A stretch of 43,546 bases of DNA from Chitinophagales bacterium (GTDB lineage: Bacteria > Bacteroidota > Bacteroidia > Chitinophagales > Chitinophagaceae). The stretch lies in assembly GCA_015654595.1 (NCBI GenBank), contig JAATGQ010000134.1, positions 1 to 43,546 on the forward strand. The letters are read 5' to 3'. The notes beneath the pieces are model-generated. The model worked only from the letters and a program-made list of their open reading frames with translations, had not been told where the DNA came from and did no database searches. The translations under genes and the position numbers were made by a program. This document shows, piece after piece, positions 1-7,922 of this stretch (its first letter is position 1; every line of letters starts with the position of its first letter).

Positions 1-597
1 ATCCAGCTTGGTCTCCCAGTCCTCGATACAATTCGTTTCGTAAGAGGGCAGCTGGTTGGTGCGGAGATAACCGGGGACGTGATGATTGACAATACCGCTC
101 AAGCGGCCCGTGGGGATACCGGCTATCCGCTCCAGCTCGGGCGAACCGGACAGGAAGATCATCTTCCCGTCGGCAAACGCCGTGTTCCCGGTGGAAGCCA
201 TATAACATAACAATGCGTTCCGGGCCGTATTGATATGGTTGGAAATAGAATCTTTACTGATGGGAATATATTTGACGCCGCTGGTCGTACCGGAGGTCTT
301 GGCAAAGTAGATCGGCAGCCCCTTCCATAAGATATTGTGCTTGCCTTCCTTTACCATTTTTATATAAGGAGAAAACTGCTCGTAATCCCTGACCGGCACA
401 GCCTGCCTGAACTCCTCGTAGGTCTTTACGGAATCCAGCTTGTGCTCAGTTCCAAAAACCGTTTTACTCCCTACCCGAAGCAATTCTTTTAAAATAGCCT
501 CCTGGTCTGCCACAGCGGTCGTCATTCCCTTTTGTATAGATTTATATATATACGATGCGAAAGGTCTCGCAAGGAATGATTTAATCTTCATGTTCAT
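1..597 (-). CDS. GH3 family (auxin-responsive-promoter-like) acyl-adenylating protein, C-terminus cut by window edge
   Basis: The first 199 residues can be read on the minus strand; the rest lies beyond the left edge. The reading begins MNMKIKSFLARPF and contains AKTSGTTSGVKYIPIS at about residues 99-114, the Ser/Thr/Gly-rich ATP/AMP-binding loop of GH3 and other adenylate-forming enzymes. The segments FLSGSPELERIAGIPTG and GRLSGIVNHHVPGYLR also fit bacterial GH3 proteins. Plant GH3 enzymes join amino acids to acyl acids through an acyl-AMP; the substrate of the Bacteroidota members is not known to me. Two ATGs compete, at 597 and 591. A good promoter ends at 603, so 597 would give a near-leaderless message and 591 a leader of about 8 nt. 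The family call is firm, the exact start less so. Confidence 0.85.
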   Translation of the reverse strand, partial: MNMKIKSFLARPFASYIYKSIQKGMTTAVADQEAILKELLRVGSKTVFGTEHKLDSVKTYEEFRQAVPVRDYEQFSPYIKMVKEGKHNILWKGLPIYFAKTSGTTSGVKYIPISKDSISNHINTARNALLCYMASTGNTAFADGKMIFLSGSPELERIAGIPTGRLSGIVNHHVPGYLRTNQLPSYETNCIEDWETKLD

Positions 598-602
598 GCG
601 GG

Positions 603-632
603 CAAACCTACATCAAAATGATCAATAGACAA
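603..632 (-). promoter_or_regulatory. Bacteroidota-type promoter of the GH3 gene
   Basis: Read on the minus strand this is TTG, 19 bp, then TAGGTTTG, matching the Bacteroidota -33/-7 pattern (TTTG, 19-21 bp, TAnnTTTG). The -7 element ends 5 bp before the ATG at 597. The match is seen directly; activity is inferred. Confidence 0.6.
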
Positions 633-706
633 TAAAAAGACACCCTATACGCCGCGGCTCCCGCCGGCTCTATCACCTTAACCCTCAACCCATTGATAAT
701 TAATAA

Positions 707-739
707 TTTGATGCCCCTCATCGAAAAAGGTTAACTTTG
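707..739 (+). promoter_or_regulatory. Strong-looking promoter facing rplU, over 400 bp upstream of it
   Basis: TTTG at 707-710, a 21-bp spacer and TAACTTTG at 732-739 match the Bacteroidota consensus closely. Transcription would begin near 743 and run through the hairpin and tandem repeats at 782-1040 towards rplU (1167). It could give rplU a leader of about 420 nt or make a separate non-coding RNA. No convincing protein starts just downstream. Confidence 0.5.
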
Positions 740-781
740 GCGGCCAAACGGCGCAGCTTTGGTGGGCCCCCGTCGGAGCCG

Positions 782-806
782 CTGCTGCCCCCAATCAGGG
801 CAGCAG
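782..806 (+). other. GC-rich hairpin just after the upstream promoter
   Basis: CTGCTGCCC (782-790) pairs perfectly with GGGCAGCAG (798-806) across a 7-nt loop. No U-tract follows, so it is not a typical intrinsic terminator. It would form near the 5' end of a transcript starting near 743. Confidence 0.45.
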
Positions 807-1040
807 GCCCTGGTCAGGTGTGCTTCCGGGCCCGGTAAAGTCAGCCTCCGGACCCCGGTCAGGTGGGCTGCGGATTACCATCTACCCTGTTTCGGGCTCT
901 GATCAGAGGTTGCGGCCCCTGGTCAGGTGTGCTTCAGGCCCCGGTAAAGTCAGCCTCCGACCCCGGTCAGGCGTGCTGCGGATTACGATCTACCCTGTTC
1001 GGGCTCTGATCAAGCCTGTTTCGGCCTCCGATCAAGCGAG
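806..1040. repeat. Imperfect tandem repeat, about 107-bp unit, two copies plus a partial third
   Basis: Copy 1 (about 806-908) and copy 2 (about 915-1013) share long blocks in the same order: CCTGGTCAGGTGTGCTTC, CCCGGTAAAGTCAGCCTCCG, CTGCGGATTAC and GGGCTCTGATCA. They differ by a few substitutions and short indels. A shorter third piece (about 1013-1040) repeats the CCTGTTTCGG...GATCAAGC end. The open frame across it (820-1131) starts with GTG and encodes only repeat-derived residues, so it is not called as a gene. The block lies between the promoter at 707-739 and the rplU promoter. Confidence 0.75.
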
Positions 1041-1115
1041 CCGCCTCCCTTCCGAGGCCAGAGTCGCCCGGATTGAAAAAAATCTTGCCTCAGAGCGGGA
1101 AATTTTGAACTTATC

Positions 1116-1147
1116 TTTCGTTTTTTTCTAAAATCCCCTTACCTTTG
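1116..1147 (+). promoter_or_regulatory. Proximal promoter of rplU-rpmA
   Basis: TACCTTTG at 1140-1147 is a full match to the Bacteroidota -7 element. TTTCG at 1116-1120, 19 bp upstream, is a weak -33 element inside a T-rich tract. The expected start near 1151 leaves a leader of about 16 nt before the rplU ATG. Confidence 0.55.
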
Positions 1148-1166
1148 CAGCCCTAATATCAAATTT

Positions 1167-1469
1167 ATGTTAGCAGTTGTGAAAATAGCCGGTCAGCAAT
1201 TTAAGGTCCAGAAAGACCAGACTTTGTACGTCCCCCGTATCGCGGGTAATGCCGGCGACAAAGTTGAGTTCGCAGAAGTTCTTTTGGCTGCCGGTGACGG
1301 TTCCCTTTCCGTTGGAAAAGACGTAAAGACTGTTATCAAAGCTGAAATTCTCGAGCATCTCCAGGGCGACAAAGTTATCGCCTTCAAAATGAAGAGAAGA
1401 AAAGGTTTCCGTAAGAAACACGGTCACCGCACACACTACACAAAGATCAGGATCAGCGACATCGCTTAA
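1167..1469 (+). CDS. rplU: 50S ribosomal protein L21
   Basis: This 100-residue protein begins MLAVVKIAGQQFKVQ, the typical L21 opening, and ends in the basic 23S-rRNA-binding tail with KMKRRKGFRKKHGHR and HYTKIRISDI at about residues 72-98. L21 is an early-assembly protein of the large subunit. Length is normal for the family (about 100-105). The ATG at 1167 is preceded by an AT-rich leader without a Shine-Dalgarno sequence, as usual in this phylum. rpmA follows after 56 bp on the same strand, the conserved rplU-rpmA order. A proximal promoter at 1116-1147 and possibly a distal one at 707-739 drive it. Confidence 0.97.
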   Translation: MLAVVKIAGQQFKVQKDQTLYVPRIAGNAGDKVEFAEVLLAAGDGSLSVGKDVKTVIKAEILEHLQGDKVIAFKMKRRKGFRKKHGHRTHYTKIRISDIA

Positions 1470-1525
1470 TTGATCCCTGTCTGTAGTAAACGCATTTTGT
1501 AAACGATCCTAAAAATCTCTAGTAT

Positions 1526-1792
1526 ATGGCTCACAAAAAAGGTGAAGGTAGTGTAAAGAACGGTCGCGACTCCCAAAGCAAACGCCTTGGAGTTAAGATC
1601 TATGGAGGCCAGCCCGCTATCGCAGGCAACATCATCGTTCGTCAACGCGGTACGCAGTACCACCCCGGCAAAGGCGTAGCTCTCGGAAGAGACTACACGA
1701 TCTTCGCTCTGACCGACGGTCTGGTTGAATTCAGAAAAGGCAAGGGCGACAAGACTTTTGTCAGCGTTAACGCTGCTGAAGTTGTAGCCTAA
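1526..1792 (+). CDS. rpmA: 50S ribosomal protein L27
   Basis: The 88-residue product begins [20 protein letters not shown], the flexible N-terminal arm that reaches the peptidyl-transferase centre, followed by [23 protein letters not shown] and [12 protein letters not shown], all standard L27 segments. It starts directly at MAHKKG, so there is no cleavable N-terminal extension of the Firmicutes type. Position 7 is Glu, where many homologues have a small residue. It follows rplU in one operon, and a long hairpin with a T-rich tail lies 27 bp after the stop. Confidence 0.97.
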   Translation: MAHKKGEGSVKNGRDSQSKRLGVKIYGGQPAIAGNIIVRQRGTQYHPGKGVALGRDYTIFALTDGLVEFRKGKGDKTFVSVNAAEVVA

Positions 1793-1818
1793 GAAGATAC
1801 TGCTTTTATTGCGCAAGG

Positions 1819-1876
1819 TATTTTGTTGGAAGATTCCAAATTTATTTTGGATTTTCCAACAAAATATTTATTTTTA
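1819..1876 (+). terminator. Hairpin terminator or attenuator after rpmA
   Basis: Thirteen-nt arms TATTTTGTTGGAA (1819-1831) and TTCCAACAAAATA (1854-1866) pair perfectly. A nested TCCAAA/TTTGGA stem fills the loop, and TTTATTTTT follows. This looks like an intrinsic terminator, but the stem is AT-rich, so read-through into the small gene at 1918 is plausible. Confidence 0.65.
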
Positions 1877-1915
1877 GAATGTGAATTGATTTACTAACCA
1901 ATTTAAATTCTAAAA
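1872..1915 (+). promoter_or_regulatory. Leader hairpin directly upstream of the histone-tail-like gene
   Basis: TTTTAGAAT (1872-1880) and ATTCTAAAA (1907-1915) are perfect 9-nt arms, with an inner AATTG/CAATT pairing. The 3' arm ends 2 nt before the ATG at 1918, so the folded leader could hide the start. No TAnnTTTG promoter is visible between the rpmA hairpin and this leader. Confidence 0.4.
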
Positions 1916-1917
1916 TC

Positions 1918-2019
1918 ATGGCAACAGCAAAAAAAGCCGCTAAGAAAAAAGCCGCTCCTAAGAAGAAAGCTGCTCCTAAAAAGAAAGTAGCTAAGAAGGC
2001 CGCTCCTAAAAAGAAATAG
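1918..2019 (+). CDS. Very small Lys/Ala/Pro-rich protein resembling a histone H1 tail
   Basis: The ATG at 1918 opens a 33-codon frame ending TAG at 2017-2019. The product begins MATAKKAAKKKAAPKKK and continues as further AAPKKK-type repeats; it contains only M, A, T, K, P and V, with Lys close to half the residues. Such sequence matches the C-terminal tails of eukaryotic H1 and of bacterial H1-like proteins (Hc1/Hc2 type), which bind DNA or RNA through charge and have no fold. It is expected in the cytoplasm on nucleic acid. Support for translation: an ATG, a clean stop, a leader hairpin, and a classic terminator 26 bp after the stop. Next to rplU-rpmA a ribosome or RNA role is also possible. 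The coding call is fairly sure, the function is inference. Confidence 0.7.
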   Translation: MATAKKAAKKKAAPKKKAAPKKKVAKKAAPKKK

Positions 2020-2044
2020 TCCTTCTCTTAGTTTCAAAAATATC

Positions 2045-2076
2045 AAAGTCCCGAAGCGATTCGGGACTTTTCTTTT
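2045..2076 (+). terminator. Intrinsic terminator after the histone-tail-like gene
   Basis: AAAGTCCCGAA (2045-2055) and TTCGGGACTTT (2060-2070) form a perfect 11-bp stem with a GCGA loop, followed by TCTTTT. The next 200 bp up to 2271 are GC-rich and hold no gene I can recognise. Confidence 0.9.
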
Positions 2077-2225
2077 GGCGCCCCGGCCGGCACAAGCTGC
2101 AGGGTCTACTCTCCAGCCGGACACGTTAACGGGCGCCACCCCGCCAGCGCGAAATGCACCGCGCGCCGCTCCCGGCGGCGGCTTTCCGCGGACAATACTC
2201 GTGCCCGTCCTTCAGCAGCAGCGGC

Positions 2226-2243
2226 CCCGCGGCGCGCCGCGGG
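2226..2243. repeat. Perfect 18-bp GC palindrome ahead of the PolX-like gene
   Basis: CCCGCGGCGCGCCGCGGG equals its own reverse complement and ends 28 bp before the ATG at 2272. It could be a dimeric-regulator site or a cruciform/hairpin; nothing here identifies a binder. Confidence 0.5.
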
Positions 2244-2271
2244 CTATCCCTTAATCCCGTACCTTAGCCCC

Positions 2272-3978
2272 ATGACAAAAATCGATAACTCCTATATAGC
2301 CGACCAGTTCTCCCTTCTCGCCAAACTCATGGACATCCACGGCGAGAACTCTTTTAAAACACGCTCCTACTCCACCGCAGCCTTTACCATCGAAAAGCTC
2401 CCGACAGAGCTGGCCGACCTCCCCGCCGAGAAATTCGTCTCCATCAAGAATATCGGCGATGCCATCGGCAAAAAGATCACCCAGATCCTCACCACCGGCG
2501 AACTCCCGCTGCTGCGCGAATACATCGAAAAAACACCCGCCGGCGTCCTCGAAATGCTCCAGATCAAAGGCCTTGGCCCGAAGAAAATAGCCACGATCTG
2601 GAAGGAAATGGGCATCGAATCGATCGGCGAACTGCTCTACGCCTGCCAGGAAAACCGGCTCCTGCTCTATAAAGGCTTTGGTGAAAAAACCCAGCTTAAC
2701 GTACAAGAGACCATCGAGTTCTTTCTAAAAAGCCAGGGCAGCCACCTCTACGCTGAAATCGAAGCCTACGCCAATGACCTCGACCAGCAGCTCAACAAAC
2801 AAATCCCCGGCCACCTATTTGCGCTGACAGGTGAATTCAGACGGCAGCTGCCCATCATCGACCGCCTGGAATGGGTAACGAAGGCCGACGGCCCAACGGT
2901 TAAAAGCTTCTTCGCACAGCATCAGTTTTCATTTGAAGAAGGTCCGGCAGAAGACCACTACACTACCCTCTTTTTCAAAAGCCCGGAAGGAGTATTAATA
3001 AACATCTACTGTGTGAAAACCGGCTACTTCCAGGCTGTACTTTTCCGCACCAGCTGCTCCGCCGAATTTCTCGAAGAATGGACAGGCCGCACCGGAAAAA
3101 CCTACAAAGACGACCGCCAGCCAGACTATCCATCGGAAGAAGCCATCTTTGAAGAAGCGGGCCTGCATTATATACCTTCGCCGGCCCGCGAACAGGCGAC
3201 GACAATCACCCGTGCCGCCTCCTCCCCCCTGCCCACGCCCATCCAGCCCGGAGACATCCGCTCCATTATCCATAGTCATAGCAAATGGAGCGATGGCTCC
3301 AATACGCTCGAAGAAATGGCCAAAGCCTGTATCGCCCAGGACTATGAGTACCTCGTCATCAGCGACCACAGCAAAAGCGCCTTCTACGCCAACGGTCTCA
3401 ACGAAGAACGCATAAGAGCGCAGCACCAGGAGATCGACGAACTAAATAAAAGACTGGCGCCCTTCGTGATCTTCAAAAGTATCGAATGCGATATCCTCAA
3501 TGACGGCGAGCTCGACTACAGCAACGCCATTCTATCTACCTTCGACCTGGTCATCGCCTCCGTTCATTCCAACCTGAAGATGAGCGAAGAAAAAGCCATG
3601 CATCGCCTGCTCCGCGCCATCGAAAATCCCTATACCACGATCCTTGGTCACCTGACAGGCCGCCTGCTGCTGAGCCGTCCCGGCTATCCCGTCAACCATC
3701 GTCGTATCATAGAAGCATGTGCCGCCAACGTGGTAGCCATCGAACTAAACGCCCACCCGCGCCGTCTCGACATGGACTGGCGCTGGATCCCCGCGGCCGT
3801 CGATGCAGGCGTCCCCATCTCCATCAACCCCGACGCCCATAGCGTCGAAGGCTACGCCCATGTGCGTCATGGCGTACTGGCTGCCCAGAAAGCAGGCCTG
3901 ACCGCCGCTCAAAACCTAAGCAGCATGCCGCTCGACCAATTTAAAAACTTCCTGGCAGCACGACGTGCTCCTAAATAA
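2272..3978 (+). CDS. PolX-like protein: helix-hairpin-helix, degenerate polymerase palm, intact PHP phosphoesterase
   Basis: At 568 residues this is the usual length of bacterial PolX. Helix-hairpin-helix elements lie at about 58-69 (IKNIGDAIGKKI), 98-110 (IKGLGPKKIATIW) and 133-141 (YKGFGEKTQ). The palm begins near ALTGEFRR (184-191), but the paired catalytic Asp motif expected after it appears only as IIDRLEWV, so nucleotide transfer is doubtful. The C-terminal PHP domain (about 331-545) keeps its metal ligands: HSH (334-336), D341, SDHS (364-367), E405, SVHS (430-433), GHLTGRLL (459-466) and PDAHS (520-524). In known PolX enzymes this domain gives Mn-dependent 3'-5' exonuclease or AP-endonuclease activity in DNA repair. 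A repair nuclease rather than a polymerase is the best guess. The ATG at 2272 sits 4 nt after TACCTTAG, a near-match to the -7 element. Confidence 0.85.
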   Translation: MTKIDNSYIADQFSLLAKLMDIHGENSFKTRSYSTAAFTIEKLPTELADLPAEKFVSIKNIGDAIGKKITQILTTGELPLLREYIEKTPAGVLEMLQIKGLGPKKIATIWKEMGIESIGELLYACQENRLLLYKGFGEKTQLNVQETIEFFLKSQGSHLYAEIEAYANDLDQQLNKQIPGHLFALTGEFRRQLPIIDRLEWVTKADGPTVKSFFAQHQFSFEEGPAEDHYTTLFFKSPEGVLINIYCVKTGYFQAVLFRTSCSAEFLEEWTGRTGKTYKDDRQPDYPSEEAIFEEAGLHYIPSPAREQATTITRAASSPLPTPIQPGDIRSIIHSHSKWSDGSNTLEEMAKACIAQDYEYLVISDHSKSAFYANGLNEERIRAQHQEIDELNKRLAPFVIFKSIECDILNDGELDYSNAILSTFDLVIASVHSNLKMSEEKAMHRLLRAIENPYTTILGHLTGRLLLSRPGYPVNHRRIIEACAANVVAIELNAHPRRLDMDWRWIPAAVDAGVPISINPDAHSVEGYAHVRHGVLAAQKAGLTAAQNLSSMPLDQFKNFLAARRAPK

Positions 3979-3981
3979 AGA

Positions 3982-4070
3982 AGGGCCGATCGGCCCTCCC
4001 CGGCAAAGCAAACTTTGCCGGACGTAATGAAAAAAGAGGCTGTCTACTTTACTTTTCAGACAGCCCCTTT
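3982..4070. terminator. Bidirectional terminator cluster between convergent genes
   Basis: Three hairpins stand in a row: the palindrome AGGGCCGATCGGCCCT (3982-3997); CCGGCAAAG/CTTTGCCGG (4000-4021); and GGCTGTCT/AGACAGCC (4038-4065). The last is flanked by an A-run on the left and a T-run on the right, so it can end transcription on both strands, for the PolX-like gene (+) and the kinase (-). Confidence 0.85.
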
Positions 4071-4074
4071 TTAT

Positions 4075-7000
4075 TCAGGTAGTCGCCCGAAGTATCGGCA
4101 ACTCGACATAAAAAGTTGTCCCCTCGTCCTCTACCGTTTCAAACCAGATGCGCCCCTTCGCCTGCTCTACGATGGTCTTGCTCATCGCCAGACCCAATCC
4201 GGTACCTGATGACTTGGTCGTAAAATTTGGAATAAAGATCTTCGACTGCATTTCCAGCGGTATCCCCTCTCCGTTGTCCGTTACCTTTACCAGGATCGCG
4301 TTCTCCAATACTTCCTCGCTTACGCTGATCACCCGCTTCGACTTGTTGACACAGGCTTCCAACGCATTTTGCAGCAGGTTCGTAAACAGCCGGTTCAGCT
4401 GTGTCTTATCCGCATACACCATGATCCGCTGATGCACCGGCACCCATTTAAAAAGAAGGTTCTCCGTCGTTTCATACAAAGAGACCAGCGAATACAGCAT
4501 CTCATGCAAGTCAAACACCTCTTTTTTAGGGTTCCCGATGTTGGCGAACTGCGAGAAGTCCGACGCGATCTTTGACAAGTGATCGATCTGCTCTACCAGC
4601 GTGCGCGCCACACTTGCCGCCATCTCTTTTACATTGGGAGAATTATTATCGATGGCTTTCTGCAGATACTGTATACTTAGCTTCATCGGTGTCAGCGGAT
4701 TCTTGATCTCATGCGCTACCTGCCGCGCCATCTCCCTCCAGGCGCCTTCGCGCTCACTTTTGGCCAGCGCAACAGCACTTTCCTCCAGTTTCTTTACCAT
4801 TTTATTGTATTCTTTCACCAGGCCCCCGATCTCGTCATTCCGCTTCCATTCTATCTCTTCATTCGTTTTACCCAGCGCGATCTCCTGCATCTTCTTGGAG
4901 ATAAGCAAAAAGCTGAACGTGATACGATTCGTCAGGAACAACGCGATCGTACCCGCAATCAGGAAGATAAAGGCGTTCAGATTGATGATCGTCACCAGGA
5001 AGTTCGAGATCTCCTCTTTCAACTCATCCTGTGTGGTAAAACTCGGAATGTTCAAATAGGCGTATACATTTCCGCTGTCATCCCGCAGCGGCCGGTAAAT
5101 ACTTACATAGGGAACACCGCCGATCTGTTCTCTGTTGACATACTGGATCGTGTTCAGCTGGTGCAGATTGTAATAAGCCAGCGGGTTCATCTTCTTGCTG
5201 AGGATACCCTTATTATAAACGAACAGATGCGAAGACACATGCAGCGTTCCATCCAGGTCATAAATGTTGATATCGGTGCTATGCGTCTGCGCAACGTCCT
5301 CTATCAAAGCCTGTAGCTCACGTTTGGAATTTTGGTACAGCATCCGACCCGATTCGCCGCTGGCATTGGGCCCCGACAATTTGCCCTGCACTTCGCTGAT
5401 GATCACCTGCATCTCCCGGCTAAGCCGGGCCAGCGTGTCACGGTTATAGCGATTGATAAAGAAGATGATCGTGGCCACCCCGATGACAACGAAGGAGAAA
5501 AGGCTGATAAAAATAATCGTCGTATGGATCTGCGACCGGATGTTCATCTGCCAGTACGTACGCAGATTGCTCCAGTGTAAACGCGACCAGATCAACAGCG
5601 CCGCGCCCCGGAATACTGCCACCAGGAACAGGAAGGCGCTGAAGAGGTAGGCAAAGAGCGTGATATCCTCTATCGAACTGTTATCGCGCTTTACTACCAC
5701 GACATAGTTATCCGGAGAGACCCGATGCCAGAGCTCGTCATAAGCGTCTTTGTGAATATGTACAAAGTCCGTTTTCGGGATCTGCTCATCCGTCAGGTGG
5801 GTCGAAAAGGGGTAGTCGCTGTTGTCGCTGATCAACTCCCGTTTGCTGTAAATGGCGTAATAGGCGGGTAAATTCTCATTCCGCTGACGAAAAAGTTCAG
5901 GGACCAGCGCATCGTTGCCCTTATAATTCTTGGGTTCTGCCAGGATAAACAAATAACCGATGATCTTGCCGGTGGTATCGCTGCGCAGCTGCTTGCGATA
6001 GATATAGGTATACTTGTCAAAGGACCGCTGGTAATACTTGAGATCGGGGATGTCGGTGTTCTTACCCTGTTGGGTAAAGATCGTATTCAGCGTATCATAG
6101 GAGATCGGCGGCTCGTTGAACAAAGGCTTTTCATCACCGTCATAAGTATAGACACGGGTGTCGAACTTACTCTGGTACATGCTGAAATTCCTGTTCATAA
6201 TACTATCCTTCATCTCCAGATTGCTCAAAGGATCTTTGAAACGGTTGAACTCAGACGATAAAAAATCACTGTCTATAGGGCCAAAAACGATATTCAGCAT
6301 TTTCTCGCTGTTGGGATCGGCCTGATCCGCCAGCGCTTCGGCCATTTCCCGGCGGTTGGACTCTTCCATCTTGCGGTTCTCGTACAAAATGACCGCCGAG
6401 ATCGAGGTCGAAAAGATAAAGAGCCAAAACAATACTTCCGACACATTAAGCCGGAAACGGAGGTCAAAAAAGATCCGCCGCTGCATCAGCCAGACATAGG
6501 CGAGCAGCCAGATGAGCACAAATATTTCCAGCTCCACCAGCTCGGTCTTGCGCATAAACGTCAGCAGGATCAGTCCGACCGTCGCGATAGCGATATACAA
6601 CACGATGGAAAGGGCCCGGATCAGATAGCCGATCAGCTGGAACAATACCTGGGACAGGAAGAAATATCCCAGGGCCAATGCAGCCAGCGCCAGAAAGCCG
6701 ATAAAACTGTAATTGTTAAGAAGACTAAAGAAATTCGTTACGTTAAACGAGATCTTGGCATCCGTCACCAGCGACTGGACGATATCCGCAAACTCGAAGG
6801 TGGTGACCACCAGCATCAACAAACCAATGGTGATCCAAAGCCAGTTCTTCCACTTCTGCTCTGACTGCGGGATCGTATAATCGCTCAGCTCACGGCGGAT
6901 AAAAAGGATGATCCAGCAAAAAAGAAAGGCGTTGATCACCAGGTCGCCAAGGCTGTTCAGGATAGTCCCGCTGCTATAGATGGTAGGATCGAAAAGCTCG

Positions 7001-7833
7001 AACTGGCGCAGGTTCAGGATATCCGGGACCAGGTAGCTGGTAATTCTAAGCAGCAGAATAATAGAGATCAGAAAACCGATCCCCCAGGCGGCGCCCCAGC
7101 GCTCCCGGACCGTATGCGCGATATTGTGGATGATGATCAGGATCAGCAGCAGACCGAGCAGGATCACCAGCGGGATCTGCCAGTTATGTGCGGGTGCGTG
7201 ATACCCTTCTTTCTTTTGAAGATAGAACAGCACATTCTGCTGCAGGTCTTTGACAGGAAAATCTGTTCTGGTCGTCACGATCGAAACCCGATCCTCTGCC
7301 TTGCCGATATCGACAAACTCTGGATTCAGGTTGTTGGTGGAAATATAATACTGCCAGCGGATGGGGATCAACGCCACGGCAACCATGGTCTTTCCGTCCG
7401 AACCGACGATGGTCCGGCGATCAAAGGCATACTGACCATTGGGCAGTTCGGCAAAGCCGGCGCCATCCTTGCCACTCAGGATACCTGGCGTAGGCAGCGA
7501 GCGCTGGTCGCTCCAGAACTTCAGTACATCCGGCTCCCCGGCCGTATCCGTCGCATAAATAAATACGCCATACTTCTTCTCGACCATCTTTTCCAGGTCC
7601 TTCCTGGAATAAAGCTTCTCCGTCAGCCGGTAAATGGTGGCCGTATCCTTTGTCAGATGGACAAAATCGTCCTGCCTGTCCTTCAAAAAGGATTGGATAT
7701 CATTCCGCAATACCCCCACGGAGGCATCGCTGCTGAAATAAAGATTTAAAAAATAGCCGGTGAGAAAAAAAGCAACCGCTACGAGAAATGGATAAATATT
7801 TCGCTTGAAAATATCAGTAAAAAAAGCCTTCAA
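4075..7833 (-). CDS. Large membrane-bound sensor histidine kinase, NtrY-like
   Basis: The 1252-residue protein has an N-terminal membrane helix (about 12-32), an extracytoplasmic segment, a block of several membrane helices (about 220-480), a second extracytoplasmic sensor region and further helices before a HAMP-like linker (about 960-1020). The kinase core is complete: MARQVAHEIKNPLTP with phospho-acceptor His1041, N-box NLLQNALEA with Asn1156, DNGEG at 1186-1190 and GTGLGL at 1210-1215. The HEIKNPLTPMKLSIQYL segment is typical of NtrY kinases, which pair with NtrC-type regulators. No regulator is adjacent; the sigma54-type regulator at 19535-20953 is one possible partner (inference). The start is TTG at 7833: an in-frame TAA lies two codons upstream and no ATG precedes the first membrane helix. 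It is downstream of mazG on the same strand. Confidence 0.88.
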   Translation of the reverse strand: MKAFFTDIFKRNIYPFLVAVAFFLTGYFLNLYFSSDASVGVLRNDIQSFLKDRQDDFVHLTKDTATIYRLTEKLYSRKDLEKMVEKKYGVFIYATDTAGEPDVLKFWSDQRSLPTPGILSGKDGAGFAELPNGQYAFDRRTIVGSDGKTMVAVALIPIRWQYYISTNNLNPEFVDIGKAEDRVSIVTTRTDFPVKDLQQNVLFYLQKKEGYHAPAHNWQIPLVILLGLLLILIIIHNIAHTVRERWGAAWGIGFLISIILLLRITSYLVPDILNLRQFELFDPTIYSSGTILNSLGDLVINAFLFCWIILFIRRELSDYTIPQSEQKWKNWLWITIGLLMLVVTTFEFADIVQSLVTDAKISFNVTNFFSLLNNYSFIGFLALAALALGYFFLSQVLFQLIGYLIRALSIVLYIAIATVGLILLTFMRKTELVELEIFVLIWLLAYVWLMQRRIFFDLRFRLNVSEVLFWLFIFSTSISAVILYENRKMEESNRREMAEALADQADPNSEKMLNIVFGPIDSDFLSSEFNRFKDPLSNLEMKDSIMNRNFSMYQSKFDTRVYTYDGDEKPLFNEPPISYDTLNTIFTQQGKNTDIPDLKYYQRSFDKYTYIYRKQLRSDTTGKIIGYLFILAEPKNYKGNDALVPELFRQRNENLPAYYAIYSKRELISDNSDYPFSTHLTDEQIPKTDFVHIHKDAYDELWHRVSPDNYVVVVKRDNSSIEDITLFAYLFSAFLFLVAVFRGAALLIWSRLHWSNLRTYWQMNIRSQIHTTIIFISLFSFVVIGVATIIFFINRYNRDTLARLSREMQVIISEVQGKLSGPNASGESGRMLYQNSKRELQALIEDVAQTHSTDINIYDLDGTLHVSSHLFVYNKGILSKKMNPLAYYNLHQLNTIQYVNREQIGGVPYVSIYRPLRDDSGNVYAYLNIPSFTTQDELKEEISNFLVTIINLNAFIFLIAGTIALFLTNRITFSFLLISKKMQEIALGKTNEEIEWKRNDEIGGLVKEYNKMVKKLEESAVALAKSEREGAWREMARQVAHEIKNPLTPMKLSIQYLQKAIDNNSPNVKEMAASVARTLVEQIDHLSKIASDFSQFANIGNPKKEVFDLHEMLYSLVSLYETTENLLFKWVPVHQRIMVYADKTQLNRLFTNLLQNALEACVNKSKRVISVSEEVLENAILVKVTDNGEGIPLEMQSKIFIPNFTTKSSGTGLGLAMSKTIVEQAKGRIWFETVEDEGTTFYVELPILRATT

Positions 7834-7922
7834 TCGCTTTTATTTTGTTTGTTAATGTCCCTTCCCCCGACCCAGCTGCATTGCGCCCCGGGCCCCGCAA
7901 ACCAGCGGGCTTCCTCCCGCGC

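Noticed and set aside
820..1131. Open frame of 103 codons across the tandem repeats upstream of rplU
   Set aside because: It starts with GTG, its residues simply mirror the duplicated DNA and it lacks a domain or a signal peptide. It overlaps the rplU promoter.
7892..7910. GC-rich hairpin (GCCCGC/GCGGGGC on the minus strand) between mazG and the kinase gene
   Set aside because: No T-run follows and the stem is imperfect, so a terminator call is not supported.
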